Shown piece after piece: positions 35,562 through 43,836 of a stretch of DNA of 64,000 nucleotides. Made by a program: the position numbers and the translations under genes. The stretch lies in assembly GCA_017430725.1 (NCBI GenBank), contig JAFRMK010000002.1, forward strand, positions 1 through 64,000, written 5' to 3'. How positions within the stretch are numbered: position 1 is the first letter of the stretch; every line of letters begins with the position of its first letter. This DNA is from Candidatus Saccharimonadota bacterium (GTDB lineage Bacteria > Patescibacteriota > Saccharimonadia > Saccharimonadales > Saccharimonadaceae). Under the pieces are notes generated by a model that did no database searches, was not told where the DNA came from, and worked only from the letters and a program-made list of their open reading frames with translations.

Positions 35562-36008
35562 TTAGTTGATTTCGGTTATCTTGAAGCTTTTGCCGTTGGG
35601 CAACGTGACTTCTTCGCCGACTTTTTTGCCAATAATGGCGCGACCGATTGGTGACTCGTCGCTAATTTTGCCTTCGAGCGGGTTGGCCTCAACGGCGCCG
35701 ACAAGAGTATAGGTGTTGGTTTTTGCGCCAGAAGCAAGTGTCACCACACTGCCCATGCCAACCTTGGTGCGACGTCCGCCGCGAATGATTTTGGCATGCA
35801 ATAAAATATCTTCAATTTCCTGGATTCTGCCCTCAACGACTTTTTGTTCGCCGCGCGCGGCGCTGTAGTCCTCGTTCTCACTGAGGTCGCCATAAGAGCG
35901 TGCAGTGGCGATTTTTTCGGCCAGTTCTGGGCGACGAGCCTTGAGAGCCTCCAGTTCGGCCTCGAGCGCTTTTTTGCCAGCAGAAGTGATACTGATTGTC
36001 TTTGCCAT
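35562..36008 (-). CDS. greA: Transcript cleavage factor GreA
   Basis: This 148-residue protein has the N-terminal coiled coil carrying the acidic tip (ARSYGDLSENEDYSAARGEQ, about 37-56), which reaches the polymerase active site to rescue backtracked complexes. A C-terminal FKBP-like domain follows (VGMGSVVTLAS, then DESPIGRAIIGKKVGEEVTLPNG). The length is close to the usual 158. A weak AGG lies 8 bases upstream. The gap to proS contains an imperfect GC hairpin near 36025-36050. Confidence 0.96.
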   Translation of the reverse strand: MAKTISITSAGKKALEAELEALKARRPELAEKIATARSYGDLSENEDYSAARGEQKVVEGRIQEIEDILLHAKIIRGGRRTKVGMGSVVTLASGAKTNTYTLVGAVEANPLEGKISDESPIGRAIIGKKVGEEVTLPNGKSFKITEIN

Positions 36009-36064
36009 ATTAAACCTATCTCCTGCCCCCTTTCAGGGCCTGCTGTATTAACTAATAAAAATGT

Positions 36065-37300
36065 CTAAACTAGTTTATTGGTAAAGTCGGCGATTGTCAA
36101 TAGCTCAACGTCGCCGGTCTTGCGATTTTTCAGCTCGATTTTACCGTCTGCGAGAGTTTTGTCGCTCACCACGACGCGATACGGAATGCCCATCAGGTCC
36201 GCATCGGCGAACTTCTCGCCGTTTCGCGCAGTGTCGCGGTCGTCCCAAATGATATTTTCAGGGGCTTTAGCATATAGTTCGGCGCAGACTTTTTGGGCCG
36301 CTTCGCCAATACCGATCAGATAATAGCGATAAGGCGCGATTTCGTCTGGCCAACACAGGCCGTGTTCGTCTGAAAGGTTTTCGGCAATTACGCCCATTAC
36401 GCGGCTGGGGCCGATGCCATAACTGCCCATAAAGACCTGTTGGCGGACGCCATTTTCGTCATTAAAACATAAATCGAGCGCTTCCGAGAAGCGATAGCCG
36501 AGCGTAAAGATGTTACCAACTTCGGCAGACTTGTGCTGTTCGAGTTTAGTTTTGTCGAGACCGAGCTCGCGAATTGTGTCATCGTTGTAGACTTCTTCAT
36601 TGATGGCGATACCTTTTTCGCGGTCGAGATAAATCGTATCTTCGCCGACTTCACAGAGCGTCTGGAACTCATCGCTAAACTTGCTGAACGCACCGCCACT
36701 GGCAAAAGTGCGAAAGGTGGTATCACCAATGCCGAGCCTGGCAAAAATCTTCTGATAGGCCGCGGCGCAGCGTTCATAGAATTCATCGTGCTCGGCGCGA
36801 TTTTTCGAAAAACTGTACAGGTCTTTCATCATAAATTCGCGCGTGCGCAGAATGCCAGATTTGGCGCGCAACTCATTGCGGAATTTAGTTTGAAATTGAT
36901 AGGCATAAACTGGCAGATCTTTGTAGCTCGAAATGTATCCTTGCATCAAGCGAGTAATGGGTTCCTCGTGTGTAGGCGCCAGGCCAAGCTCGCCGCCTGC
37001 ATTCAGCTTCGTTTTAAACCAGACATCGAGTACGCTGTCGTCCCAACGTCCGCTTGATTCCCAAACGGACTTATTCTGCAACGCCGTCAGGCGTAGCTCT
37101 TCGGCGCCGAGCGCATCCATTTCTTCCCTGATAACTTGCATGATGTTTTCCAGAACGCGCATGCCCTGTGGCAGAAAATCATAAACTCCAGCCAGTTCTT
37201 TATAGATAAAACCGGCTTGCAGCAGTAGTTTTGCACTGCGGCTTGTCTCGTCATTGGGGACGGTCTTCGTCGTCTTGGCAAATGATTGACTTCTTTTCAT
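36065..37300 (-). CDS. proS: Prolyl-tRNA synthetase lacking the editing insertion
   Basis: This 411-residue class II synthetase has motif 1 region FLPQGMRVLENIMQVIREEMD, motif 2 FRNELRAKSGILRTREFMMKDLYSF and motif 3 GSYGIGPSRVMG. The bacterial INS editing domain (about 180 residues between motifs 2 and 3) is missing, so Ala-tRNA-Pro clearance would depend on something else. The C-terminal anticodon-binding domain is complete. The start lies exactly 6 bases after TGC-TAGAAT, so the message is leaderless. Confidence 0.95.
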   Translation of the reverse strand: MKRSQSFAKTTKTVPNDETSRSAKLLLQAGFIYKELAGVYDFLPQGMRVLENIMQVIREEMDALGAEELRLTALQNKSVWESSGRWDDSVLDVWFKTKLNAGGELGLAPTHEEPITRLMQGYISSYKDLPVYAYQFQTKFRNELRAKSGILRTREFMMKDLYSFSKNRAEHDEFYERCAAAYQKIFARLGIGDTTFRTFASGGAFSKFSDEFQTLCEVGEDTIYLDREKGIAINEEVYNDDTIRELGLDKTKLEQHKSAEVGNIFTLGYRFSEALDLCFNDENGVRQQVFMGSYGIGPSRVMGVIAENLSDEHGLCWPDEIAPYRYYLIGIGEAAQKVCAELYAKAPENIIWDDRDTARNGEKFADADLMGIPYRVVVSDKTLADGKIELKNRKTGDVELLTIADFTNKLV

Positions 37301-37306
37301 ACTTAG

Positions 37307-37315
37307 ATTCTAGCA
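37307..37315 (-). promoter_or_regulatory. Leaderless extended -10 of proS
   Basis: The minus strand reads TGC-TAGAAT, six bases (CTAAGT), then ATG. Confidence 0.6.
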
Positions 37316-37328
37316 CAAGATGAGCGAA

Positions 37329-39575
37329 CTAGGCGCAGCGCTCGTCGTATTCTTCCATCGAGCTGATAAGCACCTCGCGCGCCCGGTTGCCGCCTGGAGG
37401 TGGCGATACAACGCCCATTTCTTCCAAATCATCAATGATTGATGCAGCGCGACCAAAACCGATATGCATCTTACGCTGCAAAAGTGTCGTGGAGATTTTC
37501 TGGCTCTGAACGGCGATTTCGGCGGCCTGACGGTGGTCGTCATTAGAACCACTGCTCTCGAAGCCTCCGCCCGATGCGCCGGCGACCTGGACCTGTTGCG
37601 TCAAGACGGCCTCAACATATTGCGGTTCGCCTTGTTCGCGAAGGAATTTAACGATTTTGTTGATTTCCTTTTCGCTGACAAAAGCACTTTGTGCACGACG
37701 TGGCGAGGACATCTTACGCGTCATGTAGAGCAAATCGCCCATACCGATGAGCTTTTCGGCGCCGGCACGGTCGAGCGCCACGCGCGACTGAGTCTGTTCA
37801 ACGACCTTGAGCACGATGCGGCTCGGAATATTGGCCTTAATTGAAGTCGTGATAATATCGGCCTTTGGATACTGGGTTGCGATGACGAGAATAATGCCGG
37901 CAGCACGCGCCTTGGCGGCGATACGTGCCAACATCGCTTCAATTTCTTTGCCGCCCGGCTTGGCCTTGATGAAATCCTGCAACTCATCGAACGCAATGAC
38001 GATGTATGGCAGTTTTTGGCGTGGCTCTTCAGCGTCGTCTGGCGCTTCTTCGGGTGCCGTCGCGGCAGCTTTGCGCTGCTCTTCGGCAACTTTGGCATTG
38101 TAGCTGGCAATGTTCTGTACGCCATAATCACGCATCAGCTTCAGCCGATATTCCATCTGGTCGGTGGCCCACTTGAGTACGCTTAGCGTGCTCTTAACGT
38201 CTTCGACGATGGGTGTCAGTAAATGCGGAACATCATCATAAAGACCGAACTCCAAGTGTTTTGGGTCGATGAGGATAAGGCGCAAATCGGCCGGAGAGTT
38301 GTGATACAGGAGAGATATCAACATAGAATGAATTGTGACCGATTTACCAGAACCGGTGGTACCGGCAATTAACACGTGTGGCATGTCTGCGAGGTCGAGC
38401 ACGACCGAGTTGCCGTCATTGTCGCGCCCCAAAGCGAAGGCCATGCTCTTGTTGGCCGATAGTTCTTCCCAGTTGTTTGAGCTGAGGATTTCGCGTAAGC
38501 CAACTGTGGCCGGTTTCATATTTGGCACTTCAACGCCAATGATACTGCGTTCATTGGGTACTGGCGCAATGCGCACCGTGCCGTTGTCGCCCACGCCCAA
38601 AGCCATTGTCAGCTCTTCACTCATTGAGGTCATGCGCGAAATCTTGACGCCCGCCGGAGGAGTGACGCGATATTGCGTAACGCTTGGCCCGACAATCGCA
38701 TCGCCAACTTTTACGTCGATGCCGAATTCGCCAAATTTTTCACGGATGATGTCGGCGACTTTTTGTGGGTCACCGGGGTCAGCCTTGTTAGTGCGCCGAC
38801 TTAACAGGTCGAGAGTCGGAAACTTCCAGTCTTCGGTGTTAACCATCGACAACGACTGTTTACTGTCGTCTTTGCCGGTGGCCTCGCTGACTTTTTTGAG
38901 CAGATTGGCGCGCTTTTTGTCCTCCTTCTCTTCCACATCGGCGTTATTGACGATATTTAGCTTGCCGCTGTGGCTGGCGGATACGTCAGCAGCGACCGCC
39001 TTTGCGCCGCTATTGCGTCGCATGACGCGCGCATTGGCTTTGTCTTCCTCGGTCTTGCCGACAGCAAAGAGCCGACCAATCTTACGGAACAGCGCCGCTG
39101 GCGTCTCGGCATACATAAAAAGCGCCGTGACGAGTATTAATACGATATAGATAAAATAGGCGATGCCACCTGCGACGAGCTTCAGCATGAGACTGTTTAG
39201 GAGCGTGCCGACGAAGCCGCCATGCGGCACAGCCGTGCCGTGCGAACTGATGCCGAAGATACCGGCAAACCACAGGACGATGAGAAACGATGCAATCCAG
39301 ACGCTGGCGTCAAGACGATTTCCGTCGGTGCGAAAAATCATCACCGCAAGATAGACCAGAACCAACGGCAGCGTGAAGGTAGCATAGCCGATGGCCATCA
39401 GCAGAAAATCCTGCGCATTATTGAGGGCGACTCCGCCCTGCCCAAACCAGGCTGCGACCAAAATGACCGCCAGCGCGAGCATGAGTACGGCGCCAATTTG
39501 ATGCCAAAAACCCCCAGGTAACTCACGATGGTTTACTTCTGCGGGTTTTTTGCGTTGCGTGCGTTTTTTCGCCAT
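37329..39575 (-). CDS. ftsK: DNA translocase FtsK/SpoIIIE
   Basis: This protein of about 748 residues has four N-terminal membrane helices (within about 25-165), a short variable linker, then the RecA-like motor with Walker A AGTTGSGKS (about 410) and Walker B YIVIAFDELQDF. A C-terminal gamma winged helix reads polar DNA motifs (LLQRKMHIGFGRAASIIDDLEEMGVV). It pumps chromosome termini through the division septum. I chose the ATG at 39575 (MAKKRTQRKK) because TGC-TATTAT ends exactly 6 bases before it; a start at 39593 would lie inside the promoter. Confidence 0.96.
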   Translation of the reverse strand: MAKKRTQRKKPAEVNHRELPGGFWHQIGAVLMLALAVILVAAWFGQGGVALNNAQDFLLMAIGYATFTLPLVLVYLAVMIFRTDGNRLDASVWIASFLIVLWFAGIFGISSHGTAVPHGGFVGTLLNSLMLKLVAGGIAYFIYIVLILVTALFMYAETPAALFRKIGRLFAVGKTEEDKANARVMRRNSGAKAVAADVSASHSGKLNIVNNADVEEKEDKKRANLLKKVSEATGKDDSKQSLSMVNTEDWKFPTLDLLSRRTNKADPGDPQKVADIIREKFGEFGIDVKVGDAIVGPSVTQYRVTPPAGVKISRMTSMSEELTMALGVGDNGTVRIAPVPNERSIIGVEVPNMKPATVGLREILSSNNWEELSANKSMAFALGRDNDGNSVVLDLADMPHVLIAGTTGSGKSVTIHSMLISLLYHNSPADLRLILIDPKHLEFGLYDDVPHLLTPIVEDVKSTLSVLKWATDQMEYRLKLMRDYGVQNIASYNAKVAEEQRKAAATAPEEAPDDAEEPRQKLPYIVIAFDELQDFIKAKPGGKEIEAMLARIAAKARAAGIILVIATQYPKADIITTSIKANIPSRIVLKVVEQTQSRVALDRAGAEKLIGMGDLLYMTRKMSSPRRAQSAFVSEKEINKIVKFLREQGEPQYVEAVLTQQVQVAGASGGGFESSGSNDDHRQAAEIAVQSQKISTTLLQRKMHIGFGRAASIIDDLEEMGVVSPPPGGNRAREVLISSMEEYDERCA

Positions 39576-39581
39576 ATTTCT

Positions 39582-39590
39582 ATAATAGCA
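39582..39590 (-). promoter_or_regulatory. Leaderless extended -10 of ftsK
   Basis: The minus strand reads TGC-TATTAT, six bases (AGAAAT), then ATG. Confidence 0.6.
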
Positions 39591-39614
39591 CACAAATAGG
39601 GATAGAGCTCATAC

Positions 39615-40313
39615 CTATTGTTTGAAATAATCTGGCAAGTAGCTGTCTAGATCTGACCAATCGGTCATACCACGACTTTGGTGAAGATTGATGATAAGCG
39701 AGATGAAAATCATGGCAAAGCCGGCGATAGCAATTCCGAGCGCCACAAAACGCATCACGCTCAGATACTTCGCATCGCCTTTGGCGATTTTGCCACCGAT
39801 AAAGCACATCGCTATCGAGGCGCAGGCCAGTAGCAAGTTACTGACGAAGTTGCTCCCCCAGAGCGCGCCCTGGCTGAAACCATAATCTTTTCGACCAATC
39901 GACAAAAGTGAATACAGCGCAATAGCGACCAAATTCACGCAGAAAATGGCGCCGACGACAGCAAAGACTTTGGCGACTTTTTGCCAACTTTGCTTCATCG
40001 CATCAACGCTAACGACTTTACGCACGGTCGCCATACCGAGGACTGCGCATAGTAGCGCCGCGAGCGATATTACGAGACTATTGTCGACCGGCCCAAGATT
40101 TGAGCCAAGAAAGGCGCCCAGAAACGGAATATTGAAGCCCCATTTGCCGTCCGTAAAATTTGAAATGGCGGACATAACGGCACTAAAGCCGAAGAAACAG
40201 GCGAAGGCGGTCGCGAATGCATTGATGGCGGTCGCCTTCTTGTTGTCGATTTTGATTTTAGGTAGCTTAACGCTGTCAACTACCGATGAAGCTGATTTTT
40301 CTTCTTTTGACAT
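39615..40313 (-). CDS. Multi-pass membrane protein of unknown function
   Basis: I recognise no family for this 232-residue protein. A hydrophilic N-terminus (about 1-25) is followed by about five hydrophobic helices (roughly 30-50, 78-98, 115-140, 155-175 and 188-212) and a charged tail. The loops hold few conserved-looking motifs. I chose the ATG at 40313 (MSKEEKSASS) with GGAG 6 bases upstream; an in-frame GTG at 40319 has no spacing. It has its own TGC-TATAAT promoter with a 30-base leader and sits between pnp and ftsK. Confidence 0.7.
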   Translation of the reverse strand: MSKEEKSASSVVDSVKLPKIKIDNKKATAINAFATAFACFFGFSAVMSAISNFTDGKWGFNIPFLGAFLGSNLGPVDNSLVISLAALLCAVLGMATVRKVVSVDAMKQSWQKVAKVFAVVGAIFCVNLVAIALYSLLSIGRKDYGFSQGALWGSNFVSNLLLACASIAMCFIGGKIAKGDAKYLSVMRFVALGIAIAGFAMIFISLIINLHQSRGMTDWSDLDSYLPDYFKQ

Positions 40314-40344
40314 ATACACTCCATTTAGCTTTTGCTTTATATAA

Positions 40345-40353
40345 ATTATAGCA
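40345..40353 (-). promoter_or_regulatory. Extended -10 upstream of the 40313 membrane gene
   Basis: TGC-TATAAT on the minus strand with a leader of about 25-30 bases and a GGAG site. Confidence 0.55.
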
Positions 40354-40373
40354 AATGGAGTAAGCTTTTTGCA

Positions 40374-42557
40374 CTATTCTTGCGGCACGCGGCGCATGGA
40401 AAGGCTGAGGCGCCCCTTGTCGTCAATGGCATCAAGTCGAACTTTTACGCTGTCGCCAACCTTCAGAACGTCTTCTACCTTCGCGAGACGCTTCTCGGAT
40501 ATTTGCGATATGTGCAACATGCCATCGATGCCAGGCAGGATATTCACGAATGCGCCAAAGTCTTTAATTGAGACGACGGTACCTTGATAAATCTTGCCGA
40601 CCTCCGGTTCTTCGACCAGCGATTTTACCCAGGCGAGCGCTTTCTCGATTGAGGCGCCGTCTACGGCAGAAATAGTGACCAGACCGTCGTCGCCGATATT
40701 GATTTCCGTGTGCGTTTCGGAGGTGATTTTATTGATGGTTTCACCGCCCTTACCAATGATGGAACCGATTTTATCAGGATGAACCTTGAGCTTTTCAATG
40801 CGCGGCGCATAGGGGCTGAGTTTTTCGCGCGGCCCAGGCAATACGCTCAACATGTGCTCCATGATAAACATCCGGCCGGCGTGGGCTTTTTCGATGGCCT
40901 CGGCCAAAACCTTAATCGGCAAACCGTGGACTTTCATGTCCATTTGCAGAGCCGTGATGCCCTCGGATGTACCAGTGACCTTGAAGTCCATATCGCCCGC
41001 AAAGTCCTCTGCGTCCATCAAGTCGGTCAGGACGTAGGGCTTGTCGCCATCCATCATCAGACCCATCGCAACGCCTGCGACCGGTCGCTTCAGCGGAACG
41101 CCCGCGTCCATCAATGCGAGGCATGAGCTACAGGTAGCGGCCATGGAAGTAGAACCGTTTTGCGACATAATTTCGGTGACGCTGCGAATGGCATACGGAA
41201 AATCTTCTTCGCTCGGCAGAACCGGGATTAACGCCCGCTCTGCAAGATAGCCGTGGCCAATTTCGCGACGACCGGGGCTGCCCAATCGCCCAACTTCGCC
41301 GACTGTATAGCTGGGGGCGTTGTAGTGATGCATGTAGCGACGCGTACCATCGGTTACCTCCATCGTGTCGACTAGCTGCGCATAGCTGAGTGGAGCTAGC
41401 GTGACAATGTTCATGGCCTGCGTGACGCCGCGGGTGAACAGACTGGAGCCGTGTGTACGAGGCAGAATTCCGACCTGAGAGCTGAGCGGGCGCACTTCGT
41501 CGAGCTTGCGGCCGTCAGGGCGAATGCCATCTTCGATAATGTGTTTGCGAACGTCTTTCTTGACGGCAAGCTCGAAGGCCTCGCTATAGTCGGCACGAAA
41601 ATGCTCGTCATAGTATTGCGTGCGCGTAGTCATCTTTTCTTCTTCGCTCATTTTTGCGGTAATGCCGGCTTCTTCATCGGTGATTTCTTGCGAGAATTCA
41701 TCGTGCATCTGCCACTTGATCTCGTCAATTAGGTGATTGCGCTCGACGGCATCCTGCGTACGCAGCTCGTCGCCCAATTTTCCTTTCATCCAGGCGTCGA
41801 CTTTGGCCTGAACCTCTTCGCTCGGCAGCACCAGGCTATATTCCTGTTCGGTGACGCCGACTTTTTCGCGTAGCTCGTTTTGGAGCTTAATGGCCGGCTG
41901 AATCATCTTCAGGCCCCATTCCAGGCCGCCAATAATCACGTCTTCAGAGACCTCATTGGCGCCAGCTTCGACCATCGTGATACCGTCGGCTTTGCCGGCG
42001 ACAACTAAATCGAGATCTGATGCTTCGCGCTGTTCCGGCGAGAGAAAGGCCTGGTATTCGCCATTTACGCGACCGATGCGCAGACCAGCAATTGGCCCAT
42101 CAAACGGCACGCCGGCCAGCATCAGGGCGCTGGAGGCGGCAATCATCGCGACCATGTCCGGGCGGAAGCTGGGGTCCATCGAAAGGACGGTGGCGACGAC
42201 TTGGACTTCTTGGCGATAGCCTTTTGGAAATAGCGGCCGAATCGGGCGGTCAATTAAGCGACCAATCAGCACGGCATTGTCGGACGGGCGCCCTTCGCGC
42301 TTGATAAATTTACTGCTGCTGATTTTGCCAGAAGCATAGTATTTTTCTTCGTAATCAATCGATAGCGGAAAGAAGTCTTGCACGACCGGCTTGGTGCCGA
42401 CCACGACCGAGCCAAGCACGACCGTATCGCCGTAGCTGACTAGGACCGACGAGGTGGTGCGAAAACCGACACGATTCACCTCGAGCGTGAGCGGACGCCC
42501 ACAAAAATCCGTTTCCACTTTGACTACATGTTTACCACTTGGATTAATAATCTCCAT
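40374..42557 (-). CDS. pnp: Polyribonucleotide nucleotidyltransferase (PNPase)
   Basis: This protein of about 727 residues has two RNase PH cores (the second with DGTRRYMHHYNAPSYTVGEVGRLGSPGRREIGHG and an FAGDMDFKVTGT metal site), then a KH domain (VHPDKIGSIIGKGGETINKI) and an S1 domain (GKIYQGTVVSIKDFGAFVNILPGIDGMLHISQI). It degrades RNA 3' to 5' using phosphate. I chose the ATG at 42557 (MEIINPSGK) with AGGAAAT upstream; a longer frame to 42623 has no Shine-Dalgarno site. The roughly 85-base leader holds a small hairpin (GGCGA/TCGCC near 42595-42610) that might serve autoregulation. Confidence 0.97.
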   Translation of the reverse strand: MEIINPSGKHVVKVETDFCGRPLTLEVNRVGFRTTSSVLVSYGDTVVLGSVVVGTKPVVQDFFPLSIDYEEKYYASGKISSSKFIKREGRPSDNAVLIGRLIDRPIRPLFPKGYRQEVQVVATVLSMDPSFRPDMVAMIAASSALMLAGVPFDGPIAGLRIGRVNGEYQAFLSPEQREASDLDLVVAGKADGITMVEAGANEVSEDVIIGGLEWGLKMIQPAIKLQNELREKVGVTEQEYSLVLPSEEVQAKVDAWMKGKLGDELRTQDAVERNHLIDEIKWQMHDEFSQEITDEEAGITAKMSEEEKMTTRTQYYDEHFRADYSEAFELAVKKDVRKHIIEDGIRPDGRKLDEVRPLSSQVGILPRTHGSSLFTRGVTQAMNIVTLAPLSYAQLVDTMEVTDGTRRYMHHYNAPSYTVGEVGRLGSPGRREIGHGYLAERALIPVLPSEEDFPYAIRSVTEIMSQNGSTSMAATCSSCLALMDAGVPLKRPVAGVAMGLMMDGDKPYVLTDLMDAEDFAGDMDFKVTGTSEGITALQMDMKVHGLPIKVLAEAIEKAHAGRMFIMEHMLSVLPGPREKLSPYAPRIEKLKVHPDKIGSIIGKGGETINKITSETHTEINIGDDGLVTISAVDGASIEKALAWVKSLVEEPEVGKIYQGTVVSIKDFGAFVNILPGIDGMLHISQISEKRLAKVEDVLKVGDSVKVRLDAIDDKGRLSLSMRRVPQE

Positions 42558-42650
42558 ATTTCCTTTCTTCGAGAAAAATAATAAGTATTCGGCGGCGAGA
42601 ATTCGCCACAAAATATCTATCATTTTTCCCGATAGTTATTGTCTAAAGCA

Positions 42651-42659
42651 ATTATACCA
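42651..42659 (-). promoter_or_regulatory. Extended -10 of pnp
   Basis: TGG-TATAAT on the minus strand, about 93 bases before the pnp ATG. It is back to back with the plus-strand promoter at 42674-42702. Confidence 0.5.
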
Positions 42660-42673
42660 CAGCCAAAGTGCTA

Positions 42674-42702
42674 TTGACTTTTTTAGTGATTTGTAGTATA
42701 AT
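42674..42702 (+). promoter_or_regulatory. Strong promoter of the 42757 orphan gene
   Basis: TTGACT (42674-42679), a 17-base spacer, and TATAAT (42697-42702). This is the best consensus plus-strand promoter in the window. Confidence 0.75.
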
Positions 42703-42756
42703 TAATAAGAACCGTTTTGTACGGTAGCACAATGCCACAGAAAGGGGTTGAAAAAT

Positions 42757-43455
42757 GTGGCGATTACATACTGCTCAAGGTCGGTTCTTCGGGTAATGGG
42801 ATTGCCCGAAGAAGAAATCAAAGAAGCCTTTGAACGCGTACGCGGCACGCGTTACGTGTCCATGGAGCTCTACGATATAGGTGGAGGCGAGTTTGAAGTC
42901 TTCCTCTATCCGTTCAAGGTCCTCGAAGTCTACTTCGAGGGCGCGTCGGATGCGTACTACGTACCCGTCAGTATCGACATCCCCTATCAGTACAAAATGC
43001 TGATTGAGGGGCGGATTCCGCACGACAATCCTTACGGATTGTTATCGACGCGCGAAATCGTAAACGATTTCTGGATGCCGATCCGAAATGCCGGGAAGAA
43101 ATCTCGACATGCTGGCAAAAATCCCTGCAAAGGACTGAGCTGCGACGAGAAAAGTGACCTCTCGAAGGTCACCTTAACCGTCAGCAGCACGGAACATGGG
43201 GGAGAGGCAGTGACTGAGCTGTGTCTTTTTCCAGAGGCCTGGCTCTATGAATCGAAGTTCGGTCTGACTGGCGAACAGCGCGTCGTGCGCGCGCTGGAAA
43301 ACGCCACCAGGCTGCTGGGCGAGGAAATCAGGAAGCGCTATGAAGCACAGACGATGTTCTCGCTTAACTCAGCAGTCACTCTCGACAAAGTCAGCTACGA
43401 GCTCTCGACGGAGCTCGAAAATTGTTGCCTCGACATCGAGATTGGGCCCGCCTGA
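42757..43455 (+). CDS. Orphan protein of unknown function
   Basis: I recognise no family for this protein of about 232 residues. It is soluble, has no signal peptide or membrane helix, is acidic overall with a basic Cys/Lys patch in the middle (AGKKSRHAGKNPCKGLSCDEKSD), and ends with paired cysteines near the C-terminus. I chose GTG 42757 because GGGG lies 9 bases upstream; TTG 42748 abuts the GGGG with no spacing, and ATG 42755 is out of frame and stops after 13 codons. It is a stand-alone unit with a strong promoter and its own terminator. Its leader, AAAGGGGTTGA, recurs at the 55707 gene. Confidence 0.7.
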   Translation: MAITYCSRSVLRVMGLPEEEIKEAFERVRGTRYVSMELYDIGGGEFEVFLYPFKVLEVYFEGASDAYYVPVSIDIPYQYKMLIEGRIPHDNPYGLLSTREIVNDFWMPIRNAGKKSRHAGKNPCKGLSCDEKSDLSKVTLTVSSTEHGGEAVTELCLFPEAWLYESKFGLTGEQRVVRALENATRLLGEEIRKRYEAQTMFSLNSAVTLDKVSYELSTELENCCLDIEIGPA

Positions 43456-43462
43456 GCAACAA

Positions 43463-43490
43463 GCCCAGCCAAATATGGCTGGGCCTTTTT
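43463..43490 (+). terminator. Intrinsic terminator of the 42757 gene
   Basis: GCCCAGCC and GGCTGGGC pair perfectly around AAATAT, followed by CTTTTT. It starts 7 bases after the stop codon. Confidence 0.9.
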
Positions 43491-43501
43491 CTGTGTTCTG
43501 A

Positions 43502-43530
43502 TAAAAAAATAACCCCCGGGTGGGGTTATT
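43502..43530 (-). terminator. Intrinsic terminator overlapping the rpsO stop
   Basis: On the minus strand AATAACCCC pairs with GGGGTTATT, then a T-run. The first arm contains the TAA stop of rpsO (43526-43528). Confidence 0.85.
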
Positions 43531-43792
43531 TGCGGAGGCCGAGTTTCGCAACCGTGGCCTTGTAGGTGTCGAAATCGGTTTTTTCGAGGTATTTCAGCAG
43601 CTTTTTGCGCTGGCCGACCATCTGAATCAGGCCGCGCTTCGCCATGTAGTCGTGCTTATTTTGCTTAACGTGCTCAGTCACCTCTTTGATACGCTCAGTC
43701 AAAATCGAGACCTGCACCTCAGGCGAGCCGACATCCTTGTCGCTTCGCGCCAACTTCTTGATGGCGTTTGCCTTGTTGTCTTTTGTAATCAT
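43526..43792 (-). CDS. rpsO: 30S ribosomal protein S15
   Basis: This 88-residue protein has the S15 pattern: GSPEVQVSILTERIKEVTEHVKQNKHDYMAKRGLIQMVGQRKKLLKYL. It binds the central domain of 16S rRNA and helps bridge the subunits. The length is normal. It is monocistronic: TGC-TAAAAT ends 9 bases before the ATG, and the terminator overlaps the stop codon. In many bacteria rpsO precedes pnp; here the two are near each other but separated by the plus-strand orphan gene. Confidence 0.97.
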   Translation of the reverse strand: MITKDNKANAIKKLARSDKDVGSPEVQVSILTERIKEVTEHVKQNKHDYMAKRGLIQMVGQRKKLLKYLEKTDFDTYKATVAKLGLRK

Positions 43793-43801
43793 ATTGTTGA
43801 T

Positions 43802-43810
43802 ATTTTAGCA
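43802..43810 (-). promoter_or_regulatory. Extended -10 of rpsO
   Basis: TGC-TAAAAT on the minus strand, nine bases before the ATG, leaving almost no leader and so little room for S15 autoregulation in a 5' UTR. Confidence 0.5.
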
Positions 43811-43836
43811 CAGATAAGCCAATCTTGCAAATCTGT

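Noticed and set aside
42755-42796. ATG 42755 as the start of the orphan gene
   Set aside because: That frame stops after 13 codons; the long frame begins at GTG 42757 with better spacing from GGGG.
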